Source: Thermoplasmata archaeon
GTDB taxonomy: Archaea > Thermoplasmatota > DTKX01 > JAHFTX01
Direction: 5' to 3'
NCBI GenBank assembly: GCA_023265395.1
Contig: JAHFTX010000002.1
Coordinates: forward strand, 62,001-126,000
Length of the DNA: 64,000 bases
Below are positions 6,859-16,232 of the stretch, one piece after another (positions within the stretch are counted from its first letter, which is position 1; every line of letters begins with the position of its first letter). The notes beneath the pieces are model-generated. The model was not told the DNA's origin. It did no database searches and was given only the letters and a program-made list of their open reading frames with translations. A program made the translations under genes and the position numbers.

Positions 6859-8619
6859 TCAGCGATGGGCGAAGGCCCCGTGCAGCTGCGTCGGACGCTC
6901 CGCGCTCGTTGGCTGCAGCCGCACGAAGCCGTAACGCTCCAGCTGCACCACGCCGCCAGCGGCGGCCCCTGCCGCCGCCTCGACCATCCCGGCGTCGACG
7001 GGGCCCTCGGGCCGCCGCACCTGCAGCGGCAGTGCGCCGATGGGCTCGACCCACTGGAGGATCTGCGGCCGACGCCCCCCGGTGGGCATCGGCACACCGG
7101 CGAAGGTGGCCGTGGTGCCGTCGACCTTGGTGAGGTTGCACATGTCCTTCAGTCGCACCAGCGCGCCGTTGGGCAGCGGGTCCCAGTCTGCGCCGGCGAT
7201 GAGCACCTCGACGACGCCCCCGTGGGGGTGGAGCGTGCTGCGCCGCTCGCCGCGCTCAGGGTGCGACGGATGCAGCGGCGAGGATCGCTCCAAGGGTCCC
7301 TCCACCCCCTCGATGCGCACGGTGCGCGGGTCGGGGGTGAAGCAGAAGCGGTCAGAACGGTCGTCGATGAGCTCCTTGTTGAAGGCGTAGAGCGTCGGCC
7401 AGCTCAGGACCACGTCGACCTCGTTGACGCCCGCCTCGACCCAGTACCTCCGGAGCGCCGCCGGCTCGATCCCGCGCGCCTCCATCGCGCGCAGCGTGCC
7501 CAGGCGCACGTCGTCCCAGCCCGAGTAGGTGCCATCGGCGATTCCCGCCGCCATGGTCGAGGTGGAGAGCTCCGGTCCGTCGATGCGCACGCGGCCATAG
7601 TGGATGTAGTGGGGCACGCTCCACCCCAGCGCGTCGAAGACCCAGCGCTGCCGGTAGGTGTTGTTGAGGTGGTCCTTGCCTCGCAGCACATGGGTCAGCC
7701 CCAGCAGGTGGTCGTCGAGGGCGACGGCGAGGTTCATCAGCGGATAGACCAGGTAGCGGTCCTTGGTCCGCGGGTGGGGGCTGGTCGAGATGCGCATGGC
7801 CGCCCAGTCGCGCAGCGCCGGGTTGGGGTCGGCAAGGTCGGTCTTGATCACCAGCACCGCTTCGCCGTCGTGGTAGGCGCCGCCGAGCATCTTGTCGAAG
7901 CGCTCGAGCTGGGCGTGCGGCGCCTCATGGCGTTCGGGCAGCGGGCGGTTGTGGAGCTTGGCGTCGCGCCAGACCTCCTCGGGGGCGGTCGAGACGTAGG
8001 CGGCGCCGACCTCGAGCAACCGCCGTGCGTGGGCGTAGTAGAGGTCGAAACGGTCGGATTGGACCACCGTCGTGTGGATCGTGACTCCCAGCCACTGCAG
8101 GTCCTGGGCGATCCACTCGAAGGCCTCGAGCATGACGCGGTCGGGGTCGGTGTCCTCGAGCCGCAGCAGCAGCGTCCCCTTGGTCGCCTTGCAGTACGCG
8201 TCGTTGAGGATCGCCATGCGGCTGTGCCCAAGATGCAACGGCCCCGAGGGGCCGGGCGCCAGGCGCATGACCACCGCGGAGGTGTCACCCTCCAGCGGCG
8301 GGAGGGTCGGCCCCCCGGCGGGGGCGCCGACGCTGGTGGTCGCACGCCGGGCCGTCCGCGGCGGTCCCTCGCCCTGGGGGGCGCCACCCAGCTGCGCCAG
8401 GGCAGTCTCGAGGGCGTCCTTGGGCAGGGCATTGACCTCGTCGACGATCGCCGCGATCCGTGGGCCCAGCTCCTTGGCGGCGGGGCGCAGCTCCGGTGCA
8501 GCACCCAGCAGCTTGGCCAGCACCGCCTTGGTCGCCGCCGTGCCGCCATGGTCGAGGGCGTTGGCCAGCGCCAGTCGGCGCGCAAGGGCCAAGGCCTCCT
8601 GCAGCTGCGCCTCCTCCAT
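6859..8619 (-). CDS. gltX: Glutamyl-tRNA synthetase, archaeal type
   Basis: Class I aminoacyl-tRNA synthetase charging tRNA-Glu. The first ~100 residues are the helical extension typical of archaeal and eukaryotic forms. The HIGH motif is PSGPLHLGHSR, and the KMSKS equivalent is ELSTSTMAAGI, as in archaeal enzymes. The C-terminus is the beta-barrel, GlnRS-like anticodon-binding region, not the bacterial helical cage. At 586 residues the length is normal. Archaeal enzymes of this type are usually non-discriminating and also charge tRNA-Gln; that is not visible here. The ATG at 8619 lies 16 bases after the prenyl synthase stop, so it is the last gene of the metG-to-gltX operon. Confidence 0.94.
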   Translation of the reverse strand: MEEAQLQEALALARRLALANALDHGGTAATKAVLAKLLGAAPELRPAAKELGPRIAAIVDEVNALPKDALETALAQLGGAPQGEGPPRTARRATTSVGAPAGGPTLPPLEGDTSAVVMRLAPGPSGPLHLGHSRMAILNDAYCKATKGTLLLRLEDTDPDRVMLEAFEWIAQDLQWLGVTIHTTVVQSDRFDLYYAHARRLLEVGAAYVSTAPEEVWRDAKLHNRPLPERHEAPHAQLERFDKMLGGAYHDGEAVLVIKTDLADPNPALRDWAAMRISTSPHPRTKDRYLVYPLMNLAVALDDHLLGLTHVLRGKDHLNNTYRQRWVFDALGWSVPHYIHYGRVRIDGPELSTSTMAAGIADGTYSGWDDVRLGTLRAMEARGIEPAALRRYWVEAGVNEVDVVLSWPTLYAFNKELIDDRSDRFCFTPDPRTVRIEGVEGPLERSSPLHPSHPERGERRSTLHPHGGVVEVLIAGADWDPLPNGALVRLKDMCNLTKVDGTTATFAGVPMPTGGRRPQILQWVEPIGALPLQVRRPEGPVDAGMVEAAAGAAAGGVVQLERYGFVRLQPTSAERPTQLHGAFAHR

Positions 8620-8635
8620 CTGCCGTCCCCCCTCT

Positions 8636-9637
8636 TCAGTGCGTCCGCTCGACGAAGAGCCGGACCAGATGGGAGAGGTGGTCCTTGTGGACGCCCGGAG
8701 GCACCGCCACGAGCAGGGAGTGGGCGTCGGCGACGCACTGGCGGGCCTTGGCCTGGGCATACTCGATGGCGCCGCACTGGTGCAGCACGTCGATGGCCGC
8801 ACGGACCTGCGCGGGCGTGGCGGCACTGTTGCCAAACGCCGCGGCGAAGGAGGAGCCTTGGGAGGGGTCCATCCGCTCGCGGGCGGCGATGGCGATGATC
8901 GTCTGCTTGGCGCCGCGGATGTCGGCCCCGATCTCCTTCTGGAACGTGCGGGGGTCGGCGGTGAGGTTGAGCACATCATCGCGGATCTGGAAGCCCACTC
9001 CGAGGGTGTTGCCCCAGGCGGTCAGCGCCTCGACCTGTGCGGTGCTGCCCCCGGCGATGATGCAACCGCCGCGGGCGGCCATCTTGTACATCAGGGCCGT
9101 CTTGTACTCGATCATGTGCAGGTACTCGGCCTCGCTGACGTCGCGGCGACGCTCGAACTCGACGTCGAACTGCTGCCCCTCGCCGATCTGCCGCACCATG
9201 GCCGCGGTCTCGCGCACCAGCAGCCGCAGCGACGGCTCCGCCACCTGCAGGTCCGCGATCAACTCGAAGGCGCGTGCGTGCAGCGCGTCGCCGGCGTTGA
9301 TGGCGGTGGCCTCGTCCCACTTGGCATGGACCGCCGGCAGCCCCTTGCGCACCAGGTCCTGGTCCATGATGTCGTCATGGACGAGGGTGAAGTTGTGGAC
9401 CAGCTCGAGGGCGACGGCGTAGGGTCGCGTGCGCGGCGCGACGCCCTCGCCACCGATGGCCCGCGCGACGGTCATCGCCGTGAAGGGGCGCAGCCGCTTG
9501 CCCTTGGCCAGCGGGTAGTGGCGCATCGCCTCGAGCAGGCGCGGGTTGGTGCCCTCCTGCAGGGCCGCCTCGACGGCAGCATCGATGGCGGAGACCTCAG
9601 CGGCGTAGGAGGGCTCGAAGGTGGGCGGAGCGTCCAT
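8636..9637 (-). CDS. Geranylgeranyl (polyprenyl) diphosphate synthase
   Basis: A 333-residue trans-prenyltransferase condensing IPP with allylic diphosphates, in archaea to make the C20 or C25 chains of ether lipids. GKRLRPFTAM carries the IPP-binding residues. The first Asp-rich motif is LVHDDIMDQD, and the second region reads GFQIRDDVLNLTAD, with Asn in place of the last Asp of DDxxD. The ATG at 9637 overlaps the isomerase stop as TGATG, which indicates coupled translation; a GTG one codon earlier is possible. Chain length cannot be read with certainty, so no symbol is given. Confidence 0.92.
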   Translation of the reverse strand: MDAPPTFEPSYAAEVSAIDAAVEAALQEGTNPRLLEAMRHYPLAKGKRLRPFTAMTVARAIGGEGVAPRTRPYAVALELVHNFTLVHDDIMDQDLVRKGLPAVHAKWDEATAINAGDALHARAFELIADLQVAEPSLRLLVRETAAMVRQIGEGQQFDVEFERRRDVSEAEYLHMIEYKTALMYKMAARGGCIIAGGSTAQVEALTAWGNTLGVGFQIRDDVLNLTADPRTFQKEIGADIRGAKQTIIAIAARERMDPSQGSSFAAAFGNSAATPAQVRAAIDVLHQCGAIEYAQAKARQCVADAHSLLVAVPPGVHKDHLSHLVRLFVERTH

Positions 9638-10752
9638 CACCGCCTCCGCCGGGCCGCACCGGTGCGCGCCGGCAGCTGGGCACGACCAAACCAGGCATCG
9701 GTGGGGGGCAGCACCAGCATCCGCGCCGCGCGCAGCGCGGCAAGGTCCTTCGAGCCCGTCAGGAACGCGGCGGTGCGCAGCTCGGCGATGACCCGTTGCA
9801 GCTCGGTCTCGACTGCCTGCGCCGAGCGCATCGCCGCCAACAGCATCGGCCGGCCCATGCCCGCGACGGTGGCGCCGAGCGCGATGGCCTTGGCCGCGTC
9901 GCCGCCGTTGCGCACGCCACCGGTGGCCGCCATGGGCAACCCCACGGGGCGGACCTCGTTGACCGCTGCGGCGGTGGGGATGCCCCAGGACCAGAAGGCG
10001 CGACCCAGGCGCTGGCGCAGCTCGTCGCGATGGTCCTTGGCGCGGTAGTACTCGACGGCCGAGAAGGAGGTGCCCGAGGCGCCGCCGACGTCGATGGCCT
10101 TGACCCCAGCGGCGCGCAGCGCCACCGCAGCCTCGAAGCTGATGCCCGCACCGGTCTCCTTGGCCATCACCGGGATGCGCTTGGCGATCCTGCCGATCGC
10201 CGCCTGCACGCCCGCGGCGCGCAGGTCGCCCTCGGGCTGGACGACCTCCTGGAGGAAGTTGAGGTGGATCGCCAACCCGTGCCCGCCGATCAGGTCGACC
10301 AGCTCCTTGCAGCTCTCCACGGTCAGAGGTGGCGTGCCCCCCTGCTGGGGGATCAGCTGCGGCGCGCCGATGTTGCCCAGCAGCAACGGCACATCGTGGT
10401 CGCCCACGACCGAGAAGGTGTCCGCCAACGAGCGGTCCACCAGGGCCGCGCGCTGGCTGCCCACCCCCATGGCGACTCCGACCTTGGCTGCCGCCTTGGC
10501 GAGGTTGGCGTTGATCCTCTTGGCACCCCGGAAGCCGCCGGTCATGCCCGTGATCAGCAGCGGGGCCTGGAGCTTGCGCCCCAGGAAGGTGGTCCGGAGG
10601 TCCACCGCGTCAAAGTCGACCTCGGGGAGTGCCTGATGGACCAGCTGCAGGTCGTCCCAGTGGTTGTGGGGGACCTCGACCTGCTCCTGCGAGACGATGA
10701 GCACGTGCTCCTCCTTGCGGTTCTCGATGGTCGTCGCCCGCCGCTTGCTCAT
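9637..10752 (-). CDS. fni: Type 2 isopentenyl-diphosphate delta-isomerase (FMN-dependent)
   Basis: Interconverts IPP and DMAPP using reduced FMN and NADPH. The 371-residue protein starts with the family pattern MSKRRATTIENRKEEHV. It then shows APLLITGMTGG, GVGSQRAAL and HLNFLQEVVQPEGD, and the FMN phosphate-binding region ATGGVRNGGDAAKAIALGA near residue 280. It supplies DMAPP to the prenyl synthase encoded next. The start overlaps the kinase stop by four bases (ATGA) and the stop overlaps the synthase start. Length and motifs are complete. Confidence 0.95.
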   Translation of the reverse strand: MSKRRATTIENRKEEHVLIVSQEQVEVPHNHWDDLQLVHQALPEVDFDAVDLRTTFLGRKLQAPLLITGMTGGFRGAKRINANLAKAAAKVGVAMGVGSQRAALVDRSLADTFSVVGDHDVPLLLGNIGAPQLIPQQGGTPPLTVESCKELVDLIGGHGLAIHLNFLQEVVQPEGDLRAAGVQAAIGRIAKRIPVMAKETGAGISFEAAVALRAAGVKAIDVGGASGTSFSAVEYYRAKDHRDELRQRLGRAFWSWGIPTAAAVNEVRPVGLPMAATGGVRNGGDAAKAIALGATVAGMGRPMLLAAMRSAQAVETELQRVIAELRTAAFLTGSKDLAALRAARMLVLPPTDAWFGRAQLPARTGAARRRR

Positions 10753-11582
10753 CGGATCACCGTCCCGAGGGTGCGCGCTCCCCGCAAGGCCGCGACCACC
10801 GTTGAAGGTTCCTGCCCGCCGACGAGGGCGGTGGGGACCCCCGCGCGCGCCATCGCCCCCGCCACGGCGACCTTGGCGAGGATGCCGCCCGTGACGTCGA
10901 GGCTGACCTCGCCCAGGCGCAGGCCCGCACCCAGGTCGGAGAGGGAGCGGCAGGAGAGCTCGGGCACGACGTCCCCGGCGTCGATGGGGACGCCGGCCTG
11001 CGGAGGTGCGCGCAGCACGCCGGGCACGTCCATGGCGAAGACCGCCCGCACCGGCGCCGGGCGCAGCTGCGTCGCCATCGCCTCCAGCAGCGCATCGCCG
11101 CTGAGGATCGCCAGGCCGCGGACGCGGTCGACGACGACATCACCAAAGAGCACCGGCACGGCGCCCTGCTGCAGCCACCGCACGACCTGCTCCTGGGGCC
11201 AGCTGACCAGCCGCCCCTTGTCGGTCAGGCAGCCGCCGCGCGGCGGCACGGAGACCGCCGCCACCCCTGCGTCGAGCAGCGCCCCCACCACCGCCTGATG
11301 GAGGGTCAGCACCTCCTGCTGGACCGTGGCGGCACCCCTGCGCTGCCGCGCGCTGCCGTCGGCGCCCTCCGCGAGCCGGTGCTCGCGAGCGCCATGGTGA
11401 CCGAAGCTGCCCGCACCGTGGACCACCACCAGCGGCCCATCGGCGCGCGCCGAGCGCTCCACCGCGGCGGCGAGCCCTGCCAGGCGCTGGCGACGCAGGG
11501 TGCAGCGGCGCGCCTTGTCGGTCAGCAACGAGCCGCCCAGCTTGAGGAGCCGCAGGCCCGAGACGTTGCGCAGCGCGCCCAT
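10749..11582 (-). CDS. Isopentenyl phosphate kinase
   Basis: Phosphorylates isopentenyl phosphate to IPP, the last step of the alternative mevalonate routes of archaea. It belongs to the amino acid kinase fold: LLKLGGSLLTDK at the N-terminus is the nucleotide-binding Gly-rich strand, and VVVHGAGSFGHH contains the His that marks isopentenyl phosphate kinases within the fold. AILSGDALLEAMA and a late TGGILAKV are further conserved parts. It is 277 residues long, the normal length. It starts 12 bases after metG and overlaps fni. Its presence implies that the mevalonate route ends in isopentenyl phosphate, though the decarboxylase is not in this window. Confidence 0.93.
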   Translation of the reverse strand: MGALRNVSGLRLLKLGGSLLTDKARRCTLRRQRLAGLAAAVERSARADGPLVVVHGAGSFGHHGAREHRLAEGADGSARQRRGAATVQQEVLTLHQAVVGALLDAGVAAVSVPPRGGCLTDKGRLVSWPQEQVVRWLQQGAVPVLFGDVVVDRVRGLAILSGDALLEAMATQLRPAPVRAVFAMDVPGVLRAPPQAGVPIDAGDVVPELSCRSLSDLGAGLRLGEVSLDVTGGILAKVAVAGAMARAGVPTALVGGQEPSTVVAALRGARTLGTVIR

Positions 11583-11594
11583 CCTCCCTCAGGC

Positions 11595-14054
11595 CTACCG
11601 CACCACCGAGCCTGCAGGCAGCGGGCGGTCGGTGACGATCGCGATCCCGTCGACGGTGCGCAGCTTGTGCCCGCCGACGCCCGGGACGATGGCGCCGTCG
11701 ATCTGCTGCAGCTCCAAGGGGACGAGCACGAAGTCGGTGATGGTGACCTCCGGCGGCGTGGGGGTCTCCCCCAGGTGGTCGAAGACCACCCGCGTCCCAG
11801 CGGGGACGGAGCGCTCGGGCACCAGCAAGGAGACGGTCGGCCCCTCGTGGAGGGTGCCGGCAGGGGCGCCGCCCTCGTCATCGACGCCGATGGAGGGATC
11901 CTCGACCTCGGCGGCGAGGAGCATGCCCTGGCTGAGCGAGCCGCGCAGCCGCGCGGGCTTGAGGTTGACCAGGAACACCGCGTCGCGGTTGGAGAGCTCC
12001 TCGACGCTATAGTGTGCCAGCAGCCCGGCGACGACCTGGCGCGCCCCGACCCCGAAGTCGACATCGAGGAGGATCAGGTGGTCGGCGGCGGGGTGCTGCT
12101 TGGCGGTGCCGATGTGACCGACCGCCAAGTAGAGGTCAGCGGCTGGGTCCTCCTGCTCACCGGGCTTGTCGACGTGGGCGTGGTCTGCCGCGCCGCCCTG
12201 CGCGCCGATGGCACCGATCTGCAGCAGCGGGGCGCCACCGCTCGAGGGCAGCGAGCCGATCTGCATCAGCGCGCCGCCGCCGCGGGCAGGTGCGGCCTGG
12301 GTGATGCCCGCGCTTGGGTCCCCCGACGGGTCGAGGGGCACCGCCGTCGGCTGCGGTGCGGGGGTGTCGCGCCATCCGCCCTCGGGCGTGAAGTAGTCCT
12401 CGTAGCGGAGCTTGCGGAACAGGGGCGTGGGCTTGGGCAGCGGCTGGCCCTCGGGCAGCTTCGCCAGCGCGTCGCCCCAGCCGTGGTCAGCGAGGGTCGA
12501 CCGCTCGCCCAACAGCTCCCAGATCCGCTGGCAGCTGGTGGGCAGGAAGGGCGAGGTCAGGAAGGCTAGGGCGCGGACCACCTTGAGACACATGTTCATC
12601 ACGTGCCCGGTGCGCACCTTGTTGTCGGCCAGCGTATCCCAGGGCGCCATGGCGTCGATGTACTGGTTGCCGTTGCGCGCCAGGTCCATGATCTCCTCCA
12701 TGGCCGCCTTGAAGTGGCACCCCTCGAGGTGGTCGGCGACCCGTTCCTCCGCCACGGCGAGCCGGGTCAGCAGCGCGCGGTCCTGATCGGTCAGCTGCCG
12801 CAGGTCGGGGATCTCGCCGAAGTTCTTGTAGGTGAAGTGCAGCACGCGGTGGACGTAGTTGCCAAAGGTGGCGACCAGCTCGTTGTTGTTGCGGTCGACG
12901 AAGTCGCGCCAGGTGAAGTCGACGTCCTTGCCCTCGGGGGCGCTGATCGACAGATAGTAGCGCAGCGCGTCGGCATCGAAGGCCTCGAGGAACTCCCCGA
13001 CGCTGATGGCGTTGCCCTTGCTCTTGGAGAGCTTGGCGCCATCCATGGTCAGGTACTGGTTGGCCACCACCAGGTCGGGCAGGTGCAGGGTTTGGTCGTA
13101 GCCCATCAGGATGGAGGGCCAGATGATGGTGTGGAAGGGGATGTTGTCCTTGCCCATGAAGTAGACATGGGTGGCCTCGGGGTTGGTCCACCAGGTCTGC
13201 CACGCGCGAGTCTGCCCGGTGGCAGCGCCGGTGCGGCGCGCCCACTCGAGGGACGCGCTCAGGTAGCCGATCACCGCTTCGAACCACACGTAGAGGCGCT
13301 TGTCGTCCCAGCCTGGCAGCGGCACCTCGACTCCCCACCCGATGTCGCGGGTGATCGCGCGCTCCTTGAGGCCGGCATCGAGCCAGGCGCGGGTCTGGTT
13401 GGCGACGATCGGGCGCCACGACGCCGCCCGCTCCTGCAGGAACCCCTCGAGCGGTCGCTGGAAGTCCTGCAAGCGCAGGAACTGGTGGACGGTGGGCAAC
13501 ACCTGCAGGCTCTCCTCGCACACGGCGCAGCGGGGGCGCAGCAGGCTGTCGATGTCGTAGGTCGCGCCGCAGGCGTCACACTGGTCGCCGCGGGCGTCCT
13601 CGGCGCGGCAGGAGGGGCACATCCCGCGCACGTACCGGTCGGGGCGGAAGGAGTTGCAACCGCGGCAGAAGAGCGCCTGGGTCGTGCGCTCGGTCAGGTG
13701 CCCCTTCTTGAGCAACGCCGAGAACACCTCCTGGGCCACCTGCTTGTGGTGGTGGTCGCTGGTGCGGTAGAAGAGGTCGAAGCTGATGCCCAGGCCCAGC
13801 AGCTGGCGCCGGTGCTCCTCGTGGTAGCGCGTGGCGATCTCGGCGGGGGCGACCTTCTCCTTGTCCGCCTGGACCGTGATCGGCGTGCCGTGCTCGTCGC
13901 TGCCGCTGACCATCAGCACCTGGCATCCGCGCATGCGCTGGTAGCGGGCGTAGGTGTCGGGCGGCAGCAGCGAGCCGGCGACGTGTCCTAGGTGCAGCGG
14001 CGCGTTGGCATAGGGCCACGCGACGGCGACGAGGATCGGTCGCGGGCGCACCAT
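11595..14054 (-). CDS. metG: Methionyl-tRNA synthetase with C-terminal tRNA-binding domain
   Basis: Class I synthetase charging both Met tRNAs. The HIGH motif is APLHLGHVAGS near residue 20 and the KMSKS loop is AKLSKSKGNA. Two zinc knuckles lie between, with CRGC/CPSC and CDAC/CAVC pairs. The last ~150 residues are an EMAP/Trbp111-like OB fold (LVNLKPARLRGSLSQGMLLAA). It is joined by a long Gly/Ala/Pro linker in which the phrase LMQIG / LLQIG is repeated. The total of 819 residues is long for the family because of this linker. The ATG at 14054 is nearly leaderless relative to a TATA-like box at 14076-14087. It is the first gene of an operon continuing into isoprenoid genes. Confidence 0.95.
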   Translation of the reverse strand: MVRPRPILVAVAWPYANAPLHLGHVAGSLLPPDTYARYQRMRGCQVLMVSGSDEHGTPITVQADKEKVAPAEIATRYHEEHRRQLLGLGISFDLFYRTSDHHHKQVAQEVFSALLKKGHLTERTTQALFCRGCNSFRPDRYVRGMCPSCRAEDARGDQCDACGATYDIDSLLRPRCAVCEESLQVLPTVHQFLRLQDFQRPLEGFLQERAASWRPIVANQTRAWLDAGLKERAITRDIGWGVEVPLPGWDDKRLYVWFEAVIGYLSASLEWARRTGAATGQTRAWQTWWTNPEATHVYFMGKDNIPFHTIIWPSILMGYDQTLHLPDLVVANQYLTMDGAKLSKSKGNAISVGEFLEAFDADALRYYLSISAPEGKDVDFTWRDFVDRNNNELVATFGNYVHRVLHFTYKNFGEIPDLRQLTDQDRALLTRLAVAEERVADHLEGCHFKAAMEEIMDLARNGNQYIDAMAPWDTLADNKVRTGHVMNMCLKVVRALAFLTSPFLPTSCQRIWELLGERSTLADHGWGDALAKLPEGQPLPKPTPLFRKLRYEDYFTPEGGWRDTPAPQPTAVPLDPSGDPSAGITQAAPARGGGALMQIGSLPSSGGAPLLQIGAIGAQGGAADHAHVDKPGEQEDPAADLYLAVGHIGTAKQHPAADHLILLDVDFGVGARQVVAGLLAHYSVEELSNRDAVFLVNLKPARLRGSLSQGMLLAAEVEDPSIGVDDEGGAPAGTLHEGPTVSLLVPERSVPAGTRVVFDHLGETPTPPEVTITDFVLVPLELQQIDGAIVPGVGGHKLRTVDGIAIVTDRPLPAGSVVR

Positions 14055-14075
14055 GTCGCTGCCCAGGGGGGAAGG

Positions 14076-14087
14076 CGGTAAAAGCCT
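14076..14087 (-). promoter_or_regulatory. TATA-like box of the metG-isoprenoid-gltX operon
   Basis: Reads as a GGCTTTTACCGC element on the minus strand, about 25-33 bases before the metG ATG. A start site close to the ATG is predicted. It is probably the main promoter for all five genes, since none of the downstream gaps exceeds 16 bases. Confidence 0.55.
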
Positions 14088-14136
14088 TTGGAACTGCGCC
14101 GAGGGGACGGTCGACGTCGGAGGAGTCGCCGCGCAC

Positions 14137-16140
14137 CTACGGGTGCTGCTCGAGGGCCTTCTCGGCCTTCTTGACGTACCGGTCCGCCTTCTCGGCATTC
14201 CCCGCGGCGAGGAAGGACTGCGCCAAGCGCACCAGGTTGCGCGCGTGGGAGAGGTTCTGCCCCTCACCCTCGAGCCGAGTCAGCTGCGAGTCGAGCTGCG
14301 TGATGACGATCCCGATGTTGGCCAACGTCGGGTCTGCAGCGTCGCCGCCACCGGAGACCGAGGGTACCTCGATCGGGGGTTGCGGCACGCTCTGCGGCGG
14401 TGGCGCTGCTGCCACCGGGGCCGCTGCAGCGGGCAGGGCCGCCGGGGGGGCTCCTGCCACCGAAGGGGTCGCCCCGCTCCATTGCACCTGCGAGAGGCAG
14501 TCGGGGCAGCGCTTGAAGCCGACCTCGAGCTCGGCTCCGCAGGCGGGGCAGCTGACCCCTCCGGCAGCGGCGCGCACGGGGGCCGCGGCGATCGGTGGGG
14601 CAGGCGGCGCGACGGGCTGCTTGGGCGGCGAGGGTGCGGCTGCGACGGGAACCGCCACCGGTGCAGGGGCGATCGCCGCTGGCGGACTCGGCGCGGGGCT
14701 GGGCCTTGGCGCTGCTGCCACCACCGGGGCCGGAGCACTCGGTGGGGTCGCAGCGCGCGTCGGAGCGGGCGAAGGACGAGGGACCGCGCCACCGCCCGAG
14801 AGCTCGAAGTTGCAGAAGGGGCAACGGGTCCAGTCTGCTTCGACCTCCTCGTTGCACTCGGGACAGATCACCGGTCCGCTGGGAGCTGCACGCGCTGCAG
14901 GGGGCGCGGGGCTCGTCGGGGGGGCCGCCGCCGCAGCGGCGGGCGCGGTCGCAGCTGGCGCCGGGGCAGGCGCCGCACGCAACGCGAAGCCGCAGTACTG
15001 GCAGGAGGTGGCCTGCTTGTCCTGGACGATGTTGCCGCACTCGGGGCAAGCATCGAGGGTGGCGGTGAAGAGCGAGCTCGTCTCGTCGGCGGGCAGGGTC
15101 GCGTCGTCGTCCCCGCTGGCCGCAGCAGCGCTCGCCTTCTTCTTCTTGGGCGGCAGCGGCGACGAGCAGTAGGGGCAGACGTCGGTCATGTCGTCGCTGA
15201 GCACGTTGCCGCACTTGCGGCAGGCGTTGACCGAGGCGGAGAACATCGACGAGGCGGCGTCGATGTCGACCGTGGGCGTGCCCCGGGAGGTGGTCTCGAT
15301 GGTCGAGCCCATGCCGACCTCGCTCTCGGCGCGGCGTGCCGCACCACCGACCTTGGCCTCCTCGGCGTCGAGCATCCCCTTGCCGCGCTGGAGGAACTCG
15401 AGGGCCTTCTCGTACTGGCCGTTGCGCTTGAAGGTGCGCGCGAGCTGCAACTGGTTCTCGACGGGCTCGAGGTGCACCTGGAACTGTGCGAGGTAGTCCA
15501 TGGTGTCCTCCATCCGCGGGATCATGTCGTTGACCTGGTGGAAGAGGCCCACCTGGGTGTCGGCGGAACGCTTGGCGGCCATCGCCGTCGCCTGGGCCCC
15601 GGGGCTGTCACCGTGGCTCAGCTGCTCGCGAGCGAGCGCCAGCTGCTCGTCGGCGGCGCCGACCTTGACCCCCACCGACGAGGCGGCGTTGATCGACTCC
15701 TCGGCGGAGTCGATCAGCTGCTTGGTCGCCACCACCGCCGGGTCGCTGTAGCCGTCGTAGGTGCCCAAGGACCCCTGGGCGTAGGTCGCCGCCGCCGGCC
15801 GGGCGTTGGGGTCCTGGTACTTCTTGCACATGTAGCAGTACCACGCGTTGTACTGCTGGATGTAGGTGAGCGGCTGTCGGCAGTCGACGCAGGCGGCGTC
15901 GCTCAGTCCCGGCCCTGCGGGCATCGCCACCTGGTAGGGGGAGAACGCCTGCTGCGCGACCATGCCGCCCAGCGGGGGCAGCAGGGCTGCCGCCTGCTGG
16001 GGGCTCAGCCCCGGCGGCAACTCGACGTAGGAGTTGCACCGGTCGCAGAACCAGGCGTTGTAGGCATCGATGCGCCGGACGCTCTCATAGCGACAACTGG
16101 CACATGGGTGCTGTACCACACTTGGTTGCCCATTTGCCAA
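14137..16140 (-). CDS. Multi-zinc-ribbon protein with helical hairpin repeats
   Basis: A 667-residue protein of unknown function. Zinc-ribbon-like CxxC pairs occur at the N-terminus (CASC/CDRC and CVDC/CYMC), in the middle (CRKC/CPYC, CPEC/CQYC, CPEC/CPFC) and late (CPAC/CPDC), so about six ribbons. A helical region at about 115-275 and the last ~70 residues carry hairpins of the form LxLAR...GxxxxAxxxAxxA. Long Ala/Pro-rich linkers separate the later ribbons. No signal peptide or membrane segment is seen, so it is probably cytoplasmic. The start is uncertain: TTG at 16140 is the frame limit and GTG at 16119 is an alternative. A similar hairpin closes the surface protein at 44394-47978. A scaffold or nucleic acid-binding role would be a guess. 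Confidence 0.75.
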   Translation of the reverse strand: MANGQPSVVQHPCASCRYESVRRIDAYNAWFCDRCNSYVELPPGLSPQQAAALLPPLGGMVAQQAFSPYQVAMPAGPGLSDAACVDCRQPLTYIQQYNAWYCYMCKKYQDPNARPAAATYAQGSLGTYDGYSDPAVVATKQLIDSAEESINAASSVGVKVGAADEQLALAREQLSHGDSPGAQATAMAAKRSADTQVGLFHQVNDMIPRMEDTMDYLAQFQVHLEPVENQLQLARTFKRNGQYEKALEFLQRGKGMLDAEEAKVGGAARRAESEVGMGSTIETTSRGTPTVDIDAASSMFSASVNACRKCGNVLSDDMTDVCPYCSSPLPPKKKKASAAAASGDDDATLPADETSSLFTATLDACPECGNIVQDKQATSCQYCGFALRAAPAPAPAATAPAAAAAAPPTSPAPPAARAAPSGPVICPECNEEVEADWTRCPFCNFELSGGGAVPRPSPAPTRAATPPSAPAPVVAAAPRPSPAPSPPAAIAPAPVAVPVAAAPSPPKQPVAPPAPPIAAAPVRAAAGGVSCPACGAELEVGFKRCPDCLSQVQWSGATPSVAGAPPAALPAAAAPVAAAPPPQSVPQPPIEVPSVSGGGDAADPTLANIGIVITQLDSQLTRLEGEGQNLSHARNLVRLAQSFLAAGNAEKADRYVKKAEKALEQHP

Positions 16141-16232
16141 GGCGGTCCCCCGTCGATGCCGCGCAGGCCATGGCGACGGTTTAGGCCCAGCCCGGCCAGC
16201 ACGAAGCGGTCGGACCGCACGACCCGCCTTTC

